Below, piece by piece: positions 1 to 7,294 of a stretch of DNA of 55,471 nt. Positions within the stretch are counted from its first letter, which is position 1; every line of letters starts with the position of its first letter. The stretch comes from a virus. The notes below the pieces were generated by a model that saw only the letters and a program-made list of their open reading frames with translations, ran no database searches and was not told the DNA's origin. Location: the IMG/VR virus record IMGVR_UViG_3300044614_001468, positions 1 through 55,471 of that record. One strand, given 5' to 3'. A program made the position numbers and the translations under genes.

Positions 1-127
1 TCGGCTGGTGCTTTGCTTCTGGAGTCAATCAAACTGCCATCGAAGCGAACGTGACGCAGCAGATCAACGACCAGATCAACCCGCCGATCATCGCTCCGCC
101 GCTGCCGTGGTTGCCTCCGGTTCCTCC
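1..127. repeat. 127-bp exact repeat, identical to 51225-51351
   Basis: Bases 1-127 equal bases 51225-51351 without a mismatch. The next base differs (t at 128, g at 51352), after which the sequences diverge strongly. The repeat lies in the 3' half of a cysteine-containing, proline-rich tail-module gene. Because it starts at the very first base and is exactly 127 long, a common assembler k-mer size, I infer it is a graph overlap: base 51224 would run into base 1 in one genotype and into 51352 in another. A genuine duplicated segment remains possible. Confidence 0.9.
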
Positions 128-245
128 TCTGGTGGAACAAAAGATCCCGGTTTTGCAACCTCATCAAATCGTCGATCCCCTCAACCTTCCTACCAGCGAC
201 GTTCCGCCGAGCGTCGATGGCATGTCTACTAACATCCTCGGCTAA
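3..245 (+). CDS. Proline-rich tail-module protein, 5' truncated by the window edge
   Basis: The reading frame is open from base 3 and encodes the C-terminal 80 residues of the protein whose complete version is at 51026-51445. The first 42 residues are identical to that protein, then the tail diverges after the proline-rich stretch PPIIAPPLPWLPPVPP. Function is not known. The position just before a lysis/fibre cassette and the short proline-rich tail suggest a virion or assembly accessory protein. If the genome closes at 51224/1, the full gene is 51026-51224 joined to 1-245. Confidence 0.7.
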   Translation, partial: GWCFASGVNQTAIEANVTQQINDQINPPIIAPPLPWLPPVPPLVEQKIPVLQPHQIVDPLNLPTSDVPPSVDGMSTNILG

Positions 246-265
246 ACAACAAAACACATCCCCAC

Positions 266-436
266 ATGATCAAACTCGAACTGACTCCTGAAGAAGCTAA
301 CGGTGTGCTGCAACTGATCGACATCGCCATTAAAGCTGGCGGTATCGCTAACGCTAAAGTCGGACTGCCTATCTTTGAAAAGATCTTGGCCGTCGCTCAA
401 GCGAGCCAGCCCACCGAAGCTCCACAGGGAGAATAA
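266..436 (+). CDS. Small conserved cassette protein (56 aa), copy A
   Basis: An ATG at 266 opens a 56-codon frame beginning MIKLELTPEEAN. The homologue at 51447-51599 begins MIKIELTPQQFN and shares the KVGLP motif in its second half. Two diverged copies with conserved protein sequence but changed DNA show that the frame is under selection. It is predicted to be a soluble helical protein. Function is unknown; it sits just upstream of a holin-like gene and may be a small accessory factor of the lysis/tail cassette. Confidence 0.7.
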   Translation: MIKLELTPEEANGVLQLIDIAIKAGGIANAKVGLPIFEKILAVAQASQPTEAPQGE

Positions 437-443
437 CGAAACT

Positions 444-478
444 AAAAGGGCTAGGTGTCTCTGGCATCTAGCCCTTTT
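444..478 (+). terminator. Rho-independent terminator after the 56-aa gene
   Basis: Perfect 11-bp arms AAAAGGGCTAG (444-454) and CTAGCCCTTTT (468-478) enclose a 13-base loop and are followed by TCTCTTTTG. This separates the tail accessory genes from the lysis genes. Copy B of the cassette lacks it, with only one base between the corresponding genes. Confidence 0.8.
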
Positions 479-486
479 CTCTTTTG

Positions 487-663
487 ATGAATAACGATAA
501 TACCACAGAAGCGTCGGTAGGCGCGACAATAGGAATACTTGGCGCCATCATTCATCACCTGAAGCTTCTCGGCGAGATAGCTTCACCGCTCGCTGCAATC
601 TTTGCAGCTCTTACATCTGGAATAATTCTATGGCGCGTAATCAGAAATGAAAAACGTCATTGA
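487..663 (+). CDS. Holin-like small membrane protein (58 aa), copy A
   Basis: The frame starts at ATG 487 and ends at 663. A polar N-terminus is followed by two hydrophobic stretches, roughly residues 12-28 and 31-50, and a basic tail WRVIRNEKRH. This is the general shape of a class II holin. The positional equivalent at 51601-51777 has the same architecture with a KAIKK tail. It is followed by two more small membrane proteins and a spanin-like pair, so a lysis role is inferred from context. It overlaps the next gene by 17 bases. Confidence 0.6.
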   Translation: MNNDNTTEASVGATIGILGAIIHHLKLLGEIASPLAAIFAALTSGIILWRVIRNEKRH

Positions 664-895
664 TTTTCTTGGACGTTTCTTCCAAAACAATGGGCATCTT
701 CGAGGTGCCCTTTATTTCTCGATCGCTGCATTGACTCCAATGGCGGCGTCTTTTACTGAATGGTCATCGGAGGATGGACCTAAAAATGTTTACGAAATTA
801 TAGCTGTAATGCTTGGAGCTTCTATAAGCGGGCTTACAGCTGTAAGAGCGTATCTTGATACGCATCTTAGTTCTGGAAAGGATAAAAATGAATAA
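647..895 (+). CDS. Small membrane protein in lysis cassette (82 aa)
   Basis: The protein starts MKNVIDFLGRFFQNNG and has two hydrophobic segments, about residues 20-36 and 49-66, separated by an acidic loop. It is present only in cassette A, with no equivalent in copy B. It overlaps the downstream gene by 8 bases, indicating translational coupling. It could be a second holin or an antiholin. Family not recognised. Confidence 0.6.
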   Translation: MKNVIDFLGRFFQNNGHLRGALYFSIAALTPMAASFTEWSSEDGPKNVYEIIAVMLGASISGLTAVRAYLDTHLSSGKDKNE

Positions 896-1064
896 CCGTA
901 AAACTACACTCGCTGGAATTGGAGCTATACTTGTCGCCGTCGGAGGCGCTTTGAAAGCTTTGTTTGACAACGATCCTTCTACCAATCTCGACATCACTTC
1001 GACCGTCACTGCGATTAGCGCGGGCATTGGATTGATCCTCGCGAAGGATGCAAAAAGTGAATGA
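888..1064 (+). CDS. Small conserved membrane protein (58 aa), copy A
   Basis: The start at ATG 888 is chosen because the homologous protein in copy B (51774-51956) aligns from exactly this methionine. Both begin with a short polar stretch followed by the shared TTLAGIGAILVAVGGAL, a glycine-rich hydrophobic helix. A central FDxDPSxN motif and a second hydrophobic stretch (about 37-50) follow, with a charged tail. It is probably a two-helix inner-membrane protein, holin-like or a partner of one. Its stop codon overlaps the ATG of the next gene (ATGA). Confidence 0.7.
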   Translation: MNNRKTTLAGIGAILVAVGGALKALFDNDPSTNLDITSTVTAISAGIGLILAKDAKSE

Positions 1065-1228
1065 TTGAACAAATCCTAACAGCTTTACTCAAATTTCTAT
1101 ATAGTTTGACTAAAGAAGATGACACAATTAAAAATGTACAAACGCCTCCAGATGTTCGTAAGCGTTGGAATGCTTGGGTTTCTGACAAGCTGCGCGACAA
1201 GGACGTTGGTGCTGGACCCCAGAATTGA
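1061..1228 (+). CDS. Possible i-spanin-like short protein (55 aa), copy A
   Basis: It starts at ATG 1061 inside an ATGA overlap with the previous stop and encodes 55 residues: a short hydrophobic N-terminal helix (IEQILTALLKFLYSL) and then a polar, charged C-terminus. The gene at 1119-1352, in another frame, starts inside it. This out-of-frame nesting of a lipoprotein gene in an N-anchored membrane protein is the classic Rz/Rz1 arrangement. The same nesting occurs in copy B (51953-52096 with 52032-52259). The protein is short for an i-spanin, so the role is inferred. Confidence 0.55.
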   Translation: MIEQILTALLKFLYSLTKEDDTIKNVQTPPDVRKRWNAWVSDKLRDKDVGAGPQN

Positions 1229-1352
1229 TGTCGTTAGAATTGGTCCAAATGTCGTCGGAAGGGTCTACATGTATTCCGACGGCAAATGGATTTTAACCGA
1301 TAAGATCAAACTTCCTGAAGGCTGGTACGCTGGCCCTGGACCTACTCCATGA
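1119..1352 (+). CDS. Lipoprotein, o-spanin-like (77 aa), copy A
   Basis: The N-terminus has basic residues, a hydrophobic core (VSVGMLGFLTSC) and a lipobox ending LTSC, so the mature protein would start at a lipidated cysteine near residue 25. It begins inside the preceding gene in a different frame, as Rz1 does. The mature part ends with a conserved LPEGWY motif shared with the copy B lipoprotein. Met6 (1134) or Met12 (1152) are alternative starts. Likely job: outer-membrane partner in the last step of lysis, which would imply a diderm host. That inference rests on the lipobox and the gene order. Confidence 0.65.
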   Translation: MTQLKMYKRLQMFVSVGMLGFLTSCATRTLVLDPRIDVVRIGPNVVGRVYMYSDGKWILTDKIKLPEGWYAGPGPTP

Positions 1353-1705
1353 TTACACCCATTACTCGACAGTATCAATCTCGACGCGGCGATGCTTGGG
1401 AAGGTGAGACCTTTCGTTTGATCTCTGATCAAGGCGCTGCTTATTGGACAAATCCAGTTGTTCGCTCTCAGATGCGTATCAATCCAAATTCACCTCAAGT
1501 CATTCATCAGTTTGTTATTACGCCAGTAATTACGACAGAAGGAACGAATGGTGTTCTGACTTTTCAAATAAATCTTTCGGAAGCTGAAAGTCTTGGAATT
1601 AACCCATCTTTTTATGTCGGCGACATTGATGTAAGGTCTGACAACTTTCCGCGCTCGACAATCTGCACGTATACTTTTGAGCAACTCATTGATATTACCC
1701 GTTAA
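1349..1705 (+). CDS. Tail/baseplate accessory protein (118 aa), copy A
   Basis: A predicted all-beta protein of 118 residues with N-terminal MITPITRQYQSRRGDAW. The copy B equivalent (52256-52606) begins with a comparable arginine/aspartate pattern (QEIPRGDRW) and is of similar length (116 aa). This resembles small baseplate/fibre-adaptor proteins that precede receptor-binding proteins, but the family is not recognised with certainty. It overlaps the lipoprotein stop by four bases (ATGA). Confidence 0.6.
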   Translation: MITPITRQYQSRRGDAWEGETFRLISDQGAAYWTNPVVRSQMRINPNSPQVIHQFVITPVITTEGTNGVLTFQINLSEAESLGINPSFYVGDIDVRSDNFPRSTICTYTFEQLIDITR

Positions 1706-1708
1706 GTT

Positions 1709-1933
1709 ATGGCAGAAATAATTATTGAGGTTGTCCCAGCGCCTATCATTAATGTAACGCTGGAAACTTTTGCAGGAACACAAGGTCCAGTTGGACCTGC
1801 TGGCCCTGCTGGTCAGGGCGTACCTGTAGGTGGCACAACTGGTCAAGTTCTTGCAAAAATTGATAGCACAAACTACAACACTCAGTGGGTTACTCCGCCA
1901 TCATCTATTGTGGCGGCTTTAATTTTTGGCTAA
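1709..1933 (+). CDS. Collagen-like fibre connector (74 aa), copy A
   Basis: The protein has a beta-rich N-terminus, then a short collagen-like run GPVGPAGPAGQG at about residues 27-38, then a GGTTGQVLAKIDSTNYNTQW segment typical of phage tail fibres, ending VAALIFG. Copy B (52603-53364) is 253 aa but finishes with the near-identical VNALIFG, so the C-terminus may be an interface with the following fibre protein. Copy A is much shorter and could be a reduced version. Confidence 0.6.
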   Translation: MAEIIIEVVPAPIINVTLETFAGTQGPVGPAGPAGQGVPVGGTTGQVLAKIDSTNYNTQWVTPPSSIVAALIFG

Positions 1934-1935
1934 AT

Positions 1936-4900
1936 ATGAAACTATTCATTACACCATCTTATACTTTTACGCCCGGCGCTTCTGGTGTCGGTACTGTAAA
2001 TCTGTCAGGCATTTCTGGTTTTGACATTAAATATCTTGTCGCGATCATCAATCAGACTCGCGGCATTGTAATTTACGCGACGGGTGACACTGCAACTCGT
2101 TATACGAATGTCGCTGGAACCACAGTCACGCTAAATTATGATACGTCTGCGCAAAGCGGTGCAGATGTTTTGCAGGTTATTTACGAAGTCACGTCGGTTA
2201 ATCCTCTTACGGATGCTCAGCTTAGGGCGACGGCTGTTCCTGTCTCTGGTACTTTTTTCCAAGCTACACAGCCGGTTTCTGCTGCAAGCCTTCCGCTTCC
2301 TTCTGGCGCTGCTACTGCCACAAATCAAACGACTGGAAATACTTCGCTAAGCAACATCGACGGCAAACTTCCGGCGCTTGTTTCTAGCCGCGTGCCTGTT
2401 GATGGAAGTGGTGTAACTCAGCCAGTTTCTGGCACGTTTTGGCAAGCGACTCAACCTGTCAGCATCGCATCGTCTGTTCCTGTTACAGGTCCGTTGACCG
2501 ACGCTCAGCTTCGCGCGTCAACTGTTCCGATTTCTGGAACGGTAACAGCTAACACCGGGTTGAGCCAACCACTGACAGACGCTCAGCTTCGTGCTTCTGC
2601 TGTTCCGGTTAGTGGAACCGTTACCGCCAACACCGGGCTTACTCAGCCTCTTACCGACACGCAACTCCGTGCAGCGGCTGTTCCGGTCAGTGGCACGTTC
2701 TTTCAAGCAACGCAGCCGGTAAGCGGAACTGTGACGGCAAACACTGGGTTGAGTCAGCCTCTCACTGATGCTGAACTTCGCGCAAGCGCTGTCCCTGTTT
2801 CAGTCGGTTCCATTGCGCTTCCGACAGGTGCTTCTACGTCAGCACTTCAAACGACTGGAAATTCCTCGCTTTCAAGTATTGACGGCAAAATAAATTCGCT
2901 TGGCCAAAAGACAATGGCCAACTCAATGCCTGTCACTATTGCATCTGATCAATCAGCTATTCCAATTACGGGCTCAATCACGGCGAGTAATCCTTCGGTT
3001 TATACTAATGGTGCAAATGTACTTTCGCCTACTGGCAATGTTACGTTTGTCGGCGGTTGGGATGGCACAAATCTTCGAGGTTTATCTACTAATGGTAGCG
3101 GAGCCTTGAATGTTCTTGGGCCGATGTCTCTTGCGGATTTTCAGTCGACGTTTGTTTCTAGTCGTCTACCTGTCGATGGCTCTGGCGTTACTCAGCCGGT
3201 CAGTGGAACATTTTGGCAGGCCACCCAACCAGTCAGCATTGCATCATCAGTACCCGTTACCGGCACGTTCTTCCAAGCCACTCAACCCGTTTCTGCCGCC
3301 GCTCTACCGCTGCCTTCCGGCGCATCCACGGAAACCACTTTGGCAGCCGTCGAGGTGGATACGTCGGCCATTGCGTCATCTACCTCTGCCATTGACGGAA
3401 AGACTCCTGCGCTATCGACCCGCGTTCTGGACAATGAAGCATCTGGTTCACCAGTCCGCGCAATTGGTCAGGAAATTTGGAACGTTTCATTCTCTCAAGT
3501 CGGGGCATCGGTAATCTCTGACCAGTTTGTCACCCCGCAAACAGGAACAGGCGTCTCATACAGCCAAGCATCCGGTGCGCTGGCCATCGTTGCTGGAACT
3601 ACTGCCAACGCTGAGTTCTTCACACGTTCGACGACTACTTGGCGCGGAGCCATGCGGCTCAAGTTCTCGATTGTCTCATCGCAACGTATCGCCAACACCA
3701 ACTTGGCGGTCATGCTGGCCGACCTTGTTGGCGAAGGTCTGACTGTCACGATCAACAGCGCGACAAGCATCACCGTTGCTCAAGCGGGCCATGCTTTCAC
3801 TTCAACGAGCGTCGGTCAGTTCGTTCAAGTGGGCCGCATCGTTGGAGCCGCTGGTGTTCCGGGCCGTTACGCCATTGCGTCTGTTGTCGCTGGTACTTCC
3901 TACAACCTGACCGTTGCTGGATGGCCTGCATCTGGTAGCTGCACCGCTACAATCTTCGGGCATTCGTATGTCCGAAATCTCGTCACCGGAACGACAGCCA
4001 CAGCCATCAACGTCGATGCCCAACGTCGTGGATGGGCGCAAGGCGACACTGCGGCAACGATTAACACAACGGCTTCTCCCGGTACGATCATCACTTGCGA
4101 GCTGACTGGCCGTGAGGTGTTCTGGGCCGATCAAGTGCGAGCATCAACCACGACGCCGACCGTTGCGGTTAGGGCAAACCGTGTTGAAAACATCCCAGAC
4201 GATAATCTCAACCTTTACTTGTTTGTCTGGAGCTTCAACGGCACGACCGCGCCAGCCTCCTCGACGACGTGGACGATGTCGTTCTGTTCGATTGAGAAGT
4301 TTGCCAATATGCCCGTCTACATTCAGGGCAACCGGGCGCAGGGAGCGATGAACCCGCTGCCGGTGACACAATCAGGAACGGTAACTGTCAGCGGTACAGT
4401 CACCAGCAACATCGGCACTGGAACGCTTACTGCCGCAAACCTTAACTTCCCCGGCATCATTGCGGACGTGGCATCGGCTGCATTGACCACGACGACAACG
4501 ACGTCAGCATTCACTCCGACGTTCGGCATTTGCTACAGCGTCAACATAGTTGTCACGGCAGTCAGTGGAAGCTTTGCAACAATGGACGTTGCCATTGAAG
4601 AGTCCGACGATTCCGGCACCAACTGGTTTAAGGTCTACGACTTCCCGCGCATCACGTTAAACGGACAGTATCGTTCGCCAATCATGCGACTGACTGGAAA
4701 CCGTGTGCGATACGTCCAAACAGTTGGTGGCGGCTCACCTTCGTTCACCCGCTCAATCAACCGACTCCAGTCCAGCACTAACAACGAGGCGGTCCGCCAA
4801 TTGATTAATCGGACCATCAGTCTCACTACGCTTAACAGCACGACGCCAAGTCTTGACACCCGTGATTGTGGCAACCGCGCTCAGTTGGTTATCAACGTCG

Positions 4901-5115
4901 GCGCAATCACGACAACTGCACCGGCCATTCAATTGGAAGGCAGCGACGACAACGGTGCTTCATGGTACAGCATCGGTGCGCCCCTGACTGCTGTGGATAG
5001 CTCTACTGTTCAACAGACTGTTGTAGACATCAACGCTGCTTTGATGCGCGCTAGGGTCAGCACAGCCGGTGTGGGTGTCACGGCTGGCTATGTGATGATT
5101 AAGGCGCACGATTAA
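1936..5115 (+). CDS. Large repetitive tail fibre protein (1059 aa), copy A
   Basis: The start at ATG 1936 is supported by copy B (53368-55374), which aligns from the same point (shared SYTFTPGASGVGTVNLSGIS). Residues ~90-300 hold degenerate repeats built from PLTDAQLRA, VPVSGT, FFQATQPVS and TANTGLSQ. The C-terminal half is a beta-rich region nearly identical to copy B up to ~4.35 kb, followed by a unique ~250-residue end. It is likely a trimeric receptor-binding fibre. Codon choice changes near 3.24 kb from A/T-ending to G/C-ending, marking a recombination junction, and bases 3565-3845 equal 54139-54419 exactly. Confidence 0.8.
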   Translation: MKLFITPSYTFTPGASGVGTVNLSGISGFDIKYLVAIINQTRGIVIYATGDTATRYTNVAGTTVTLNYDTSAQSGADVLQVIYEVTSVNPLTDAQLRATAVPVSGTFFQATQPVSAASLPLPSGAATATNQTTGNTSLSNIDGKLPALVSSRVPVDGSGVTQPVSGTFWQATQPVSIASSVPVTGPLTDAQLRASTVPISGTVTANTGLSQPLTDAQLRASAVPVSGTVTANTGLTQPLTDTQLRAAAVPVSGTFFQATQPVSGTVTANTGLSQPLTDAELRASAVPVSVGSIALPTGASTSALQTTGNSSLSSIDGKINSLGQKTMANSMPVTIASDQSAIPITGSITASNPSVYTNGANVLSPTGNVTFVGGWDGTNLRGLSTNGSGALNVLGPMSLADFQSTFVSSRLPVDGSGVTQPVSGTFWQATQPVSIASSVPVTGTFFQATQPVSAAALPLPSGASTETTLAAVEVDTSAIASSTSAIDGKTPALSTRVLDNEASGSPVRAIGQEIWNVSFSQVGASVISDQFVTPQTGTGVSYSQASGALAIVAGTTANAEFFTRSTTTWRGAMRLKFSIVSSQRIANTNLAVMLADLVGEGLTVTINSATSITVAQAGHAFTSTSVGQFVQVGRIVGAAGVPGRYAIASVVAGTSYNLTVAGWPASGSCTATIFGHSYVRNLVTGTTATAINVDAQRRGWAQGDTAATINTTASPGTIITCELTGREVFWADQVRASTTTPTVAVRANRVENIPDDNLNLYLFVWSFNGTTAPASSTTWTMSFCSIEKFANMPVYIQGNRAQGAMNPLPVTQSGTVTVSGTVTSNIGTGTLTAANLNFPGIIADVASAALTTTTTTSAFTPTFGICYSVNIVVTAVSGSFATMDVAIEESDDSGTNWFKVYDFPRITLNGQYRSPIMRLTGNRVRYVQTVGGGSPSFTRSINRLQSSTNNEAVRQLINRTISLTTLNSTTPSLDTRDCGNRAQLVINVGAITTTAPAIQLEGSDDNGASWYSIGAPLTAVDSSTVQQTVVDINAALMRARVSTAGVGVTAGYVMIKAHD
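3565..3845. repeat. 281-bp exact repeat shared with 54139-54419
   Basis: This stretch within the fibre gene is base-for-base identical to 54139-54419 in the other fibre gene, while flanking sequence differs by scattered silent changes. The identity points to recent recombination or gene conversion between the two fibre alleles, or to two strains sharing this segment. Confidence 0.9.
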
Positions 5116-5136
5116 GTTTAATTATACTGAATAATT

Positions 5137-5379
5137 ATGGAATATCGAGGTGAAAAATTCTCTGGCTATAATAGCCCAAAAAGCACGCCCGGCGGACCAA
5201 AGAAGTCTGCTGTGCTTGCAAAAGAAGGCAAGGTCGTAAAACTCGTTCGCTTCGGCGATCCTAACATGGCGATCAAGAAACATATCCCAGCTAATCGCAA
5301 AAGTTTCCGCGCGCGACATGGCTGTGATAATCCCGGATCAAAACTTAGTGCAAAATATTGGAGCTGTAAGGCTTGGTAA
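5137..5379 (+). CDS. Small basic conserved phage protein (80 aa)
   Basis: An 80-residue basic protein starting MEYRGEKFSGYNSPK, with a central AVLAKEGKVVKLVRFGDP segment and C-terminal SFRARHGCDNPG and KYWSCKAW motifs. I recognise this pattern as a small family widespread in aquatic phages, often near structural genes, whose function is not established. The two cysteines and conserved tryptophans near the end look structural. It lies 21 bases after the fibre gene and 3 bases before the tail spike. Confidence 0.7.
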   Translation: MEYRGEKFSGYNSPKSTPGGPKKSAVLAKEGKVVKLVRFGDPNMAIKKHIPANRKSFRARHGCDNPGSKLSAKYWSCKAW

Positions 5380-5382
5380 TTT

Positions 5383-7233
5383 ATGGCAAAAGCAAAAGAC
5401 TATGGAGCTATCGCTGATGGCTCTACAAACTGTGCCCGAGCGATCAACCTCTGTCTCCATGAGACCGGGGTTGTAGAGTTCGACGAAGGCACATACATCA
5501 TCGGCGGCACGGGCGTGACCACGCCAATCGAATCCATGATCTTCTGGGGTTTCAGCGCAAAGTATATGCGCGGAATGAAGATGATTGGAAAAGGTAAAGG
5601 TAAGACGATCATCAAGTTCGCAAACAATACGCGAACTGGTCTTGTTATACCTTATGGCTTTAATATCTATCTTGTCAACACTTACTCTAACATCGGCACC
5701 GATCAATCATTTGATGCTGGAGATTGTGTAATCTCAGGAATTACATTTGACGGAAACTATAATAATAACTATAGCCCGAGCGATCCGGCTTATCTGACCG
5801 TGTGTGGTGTTCGCTTGATTGGAACGAATAACCTGATCGAAGATTGTGAGTTCAAAGGCTTTGGCGTAGGACCTCTTAACGCTGAAGCTTTTGCTTTACA
5901 ATGTTATCTGCCTACGACTGCGGCCGACAATGCTAAAGGCGCGATCGTGCGTAATTGCTCCTTTAACACGCCAGGCGCAAATAGCCGTACGGTTGCGCCC
6001 GGTGGCTATATCGAAGCAAACACTTCCGTGGTTGTGGCCGGAAATGGTATTGCTGGAAAATACGCTACGGGTTGCATTGTCGAGGGTTGTGATTTTACCA
6101 ATAGCTTGTTTAATACTAATCAACGCTCTCCGTTGCATGGTATTACACCAGCGGCCACGCGTGGATGTATTATCCGCAATAACACATTCACGAACTATCA
6201 AGGCCAACATATCTATATCGACTCCTACAAGAGTTTTAATCTGAGGATTGAGAACAACACTGCGACACTTTGTCCGCAGTTCATTACGTTCACGGTGCAG
6301 AATTGGGTGCGTCTGACAGGGCTTCCGTCTTATGCACCGCTGATCGCGTCGATGGTAGATGTGACGATCGAAAATAACACAGTCGGTCTCGCGGGGCCAG
6401 CTAGTTGGTACTACAACTTCAACAATCCACCCTACGACGCATCGTTTTTTCTTTATCAATACGATCGCGACGTGACGGATCTTTACAACCCCACGCTGAT
6501 CCCGGGCTTTAAGAATATCAATCTGCAAAATAACACAATCACTAATAGCAACGGCAGTGATATTGTGTTTAACAACGGCGGATATTGGCCACCTGCTGGA
6601 GCTTTCCAAACAGGTCAACCTTCTGGCCCTGTGCCTCCGATTACAGACATTCGAGTCATCGAACTTCCTACACCTCCAGCCGCACCTCGCAGCTGGGACT
6701 TTAAACCCGTCACACTTGAACCCGCAAAGAGTGCAAAGCCTGTCATTTTGAACAGGCTCGTTTACAAAAGTCTTACAGTGGCTGGGTTTACGCAAGCGCT
6801 AGAAGATTGGGGCGGAGCATCACGCATCTTTGCGACGCAGAATATTCTGATTCCAAATCAAAACTTCTGTATTCGTCTCGGTCAAGATATTCAAGTCCCA
6901 ACTTACGTCATGACCGTGAAGTGGGTTGCTCAAGGCGTTGTAAAGAGGTATAAACTTTGGACAAATGGCTACGAAGTCTTGAGTTATCCGCTATACAATG
7001 GCGAAATCATCCCCGGCGAAGGCGCACAGTTTGAATACTGGACGACTTCTTTCTCGCCGAGGGCTTTCTCTGAGGCATTTGAGTTAGAAACTGATATTCT
7101 AGAAAAACCAAGTGACTGTTGTGACGAGGTTGGTACCGCGCTTGCGAACGGTATTTGTCAAATCGGAGAATTGCCGAGTCCTTATCCGACAGTTTATCCG
7201 ATAGAAAACTTTTACGTTTGCCCGGTGGATTAA
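5383..7233 (+). CDS. Tail spike, pectate-lyase-like beta-helix (616 aa)
   Basis: The N-terminus MAKAKDYGAIADG is the typical opening of right-handed parallel beta-helix tail spikes. Residues ~15-370 contain repeated coils of the form IxNNTxTN (for example IENNTATL, IENNTVGL, LQNNTITN). The last ~200 residues form a separate beta-rich part with a cysteine cluster near the C-terminus (DCCDE, NGICQ). It is likely an enzyme or adhesin acting on host surface polysaccharide. No catalytic residues can be assigned from sequence alone. It is followed by a strong terminator. Confidence 0.8.
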   Translation: MAKAKDYGAIADGSTNCARAINLCLHETGVVEFDEGTYIIGGTGVTTPIESMIFWGFSAKYMRGMKMIGKGKGKTIIKFANNTRTGLVIPYGFNIYLVNTYSNIGTDQSFDAGDCVISGITFDGNYNNNYSPSDPAYLTVCGVRLIGTNNLIEDCEFKGFGVGPLNAEAFALQCYLPTTAADNAKGAIVRNCSFNTPGANSRTVAPGGYIEANTSVVVAGNGIAGKYATGCIVEGCDFTNSLFNTNQRSPLHGITPAATRGCIIRNNTFTNYQGQHIYIDSYKSFNLRIENNTATLCPQFITFTVQNWVRLTGLPSYAPLIASMVDVTIENNTVGLAGPASWYYNFNNPPYDASFFLYQYDRDVTDLYNPTLIPGFKNINLQNNTITNSNGSDIVFNNGGYWPPAGAFQTGQPSGPVPPITDIRVIELPTPPAAPRSWDFKPVTLEPAKSAKPVILNRLVYKSLTVAGFTQALEDWGGASRIFATQNILIPNQNFCIRLGQDIQVPTYVMTVKWVAQGVVKRYKLWTNGYEVLSYPLYNGEIIPGEGAQFEYWTTSFSPRAFSEAFELETDILEKPSDCCDEVGTALANGICQIGELPSPYPTVYPIENFYVCPVD

Positions 7234-7253
7234 GAAAATCCCCAATCAACCCT

Positions 7254-7289
7254 AAGGGTTATCTCTTTTCGAAGGGATAACCCTTTTTT
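7254..7289 (+). terminator. Rho-independent terminator after tail spike
   Basis: Arms AAGGGTTATC (7254-7263) and GATAACCCTT (7276-7285) form a 10-bp perfect stem with a 12-base loop, followed by a run of six T. It lies between the tail spike and the next tail gene. No sigma-54-like site is visible in the short gap after it. Confidence 0.85.
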
Positions 7290-7294
7290 ACTTT

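Noticed and set aside
2428-2448. TGGCACGTTTTGGC resembling a sigma-54 promoter
   Set aside because: GC is one base too close to GG and the site lies in fibre repeats, where the sequence is fixed by the protein.
1936-5115. Diversity-generating retroelement target in the fibre gene
   Set aside because: No reverse transcriptase, template repeat or accessory gene is visible, and differences between the two fibres look like recombination and drift rather than A-specific mutagenesis.
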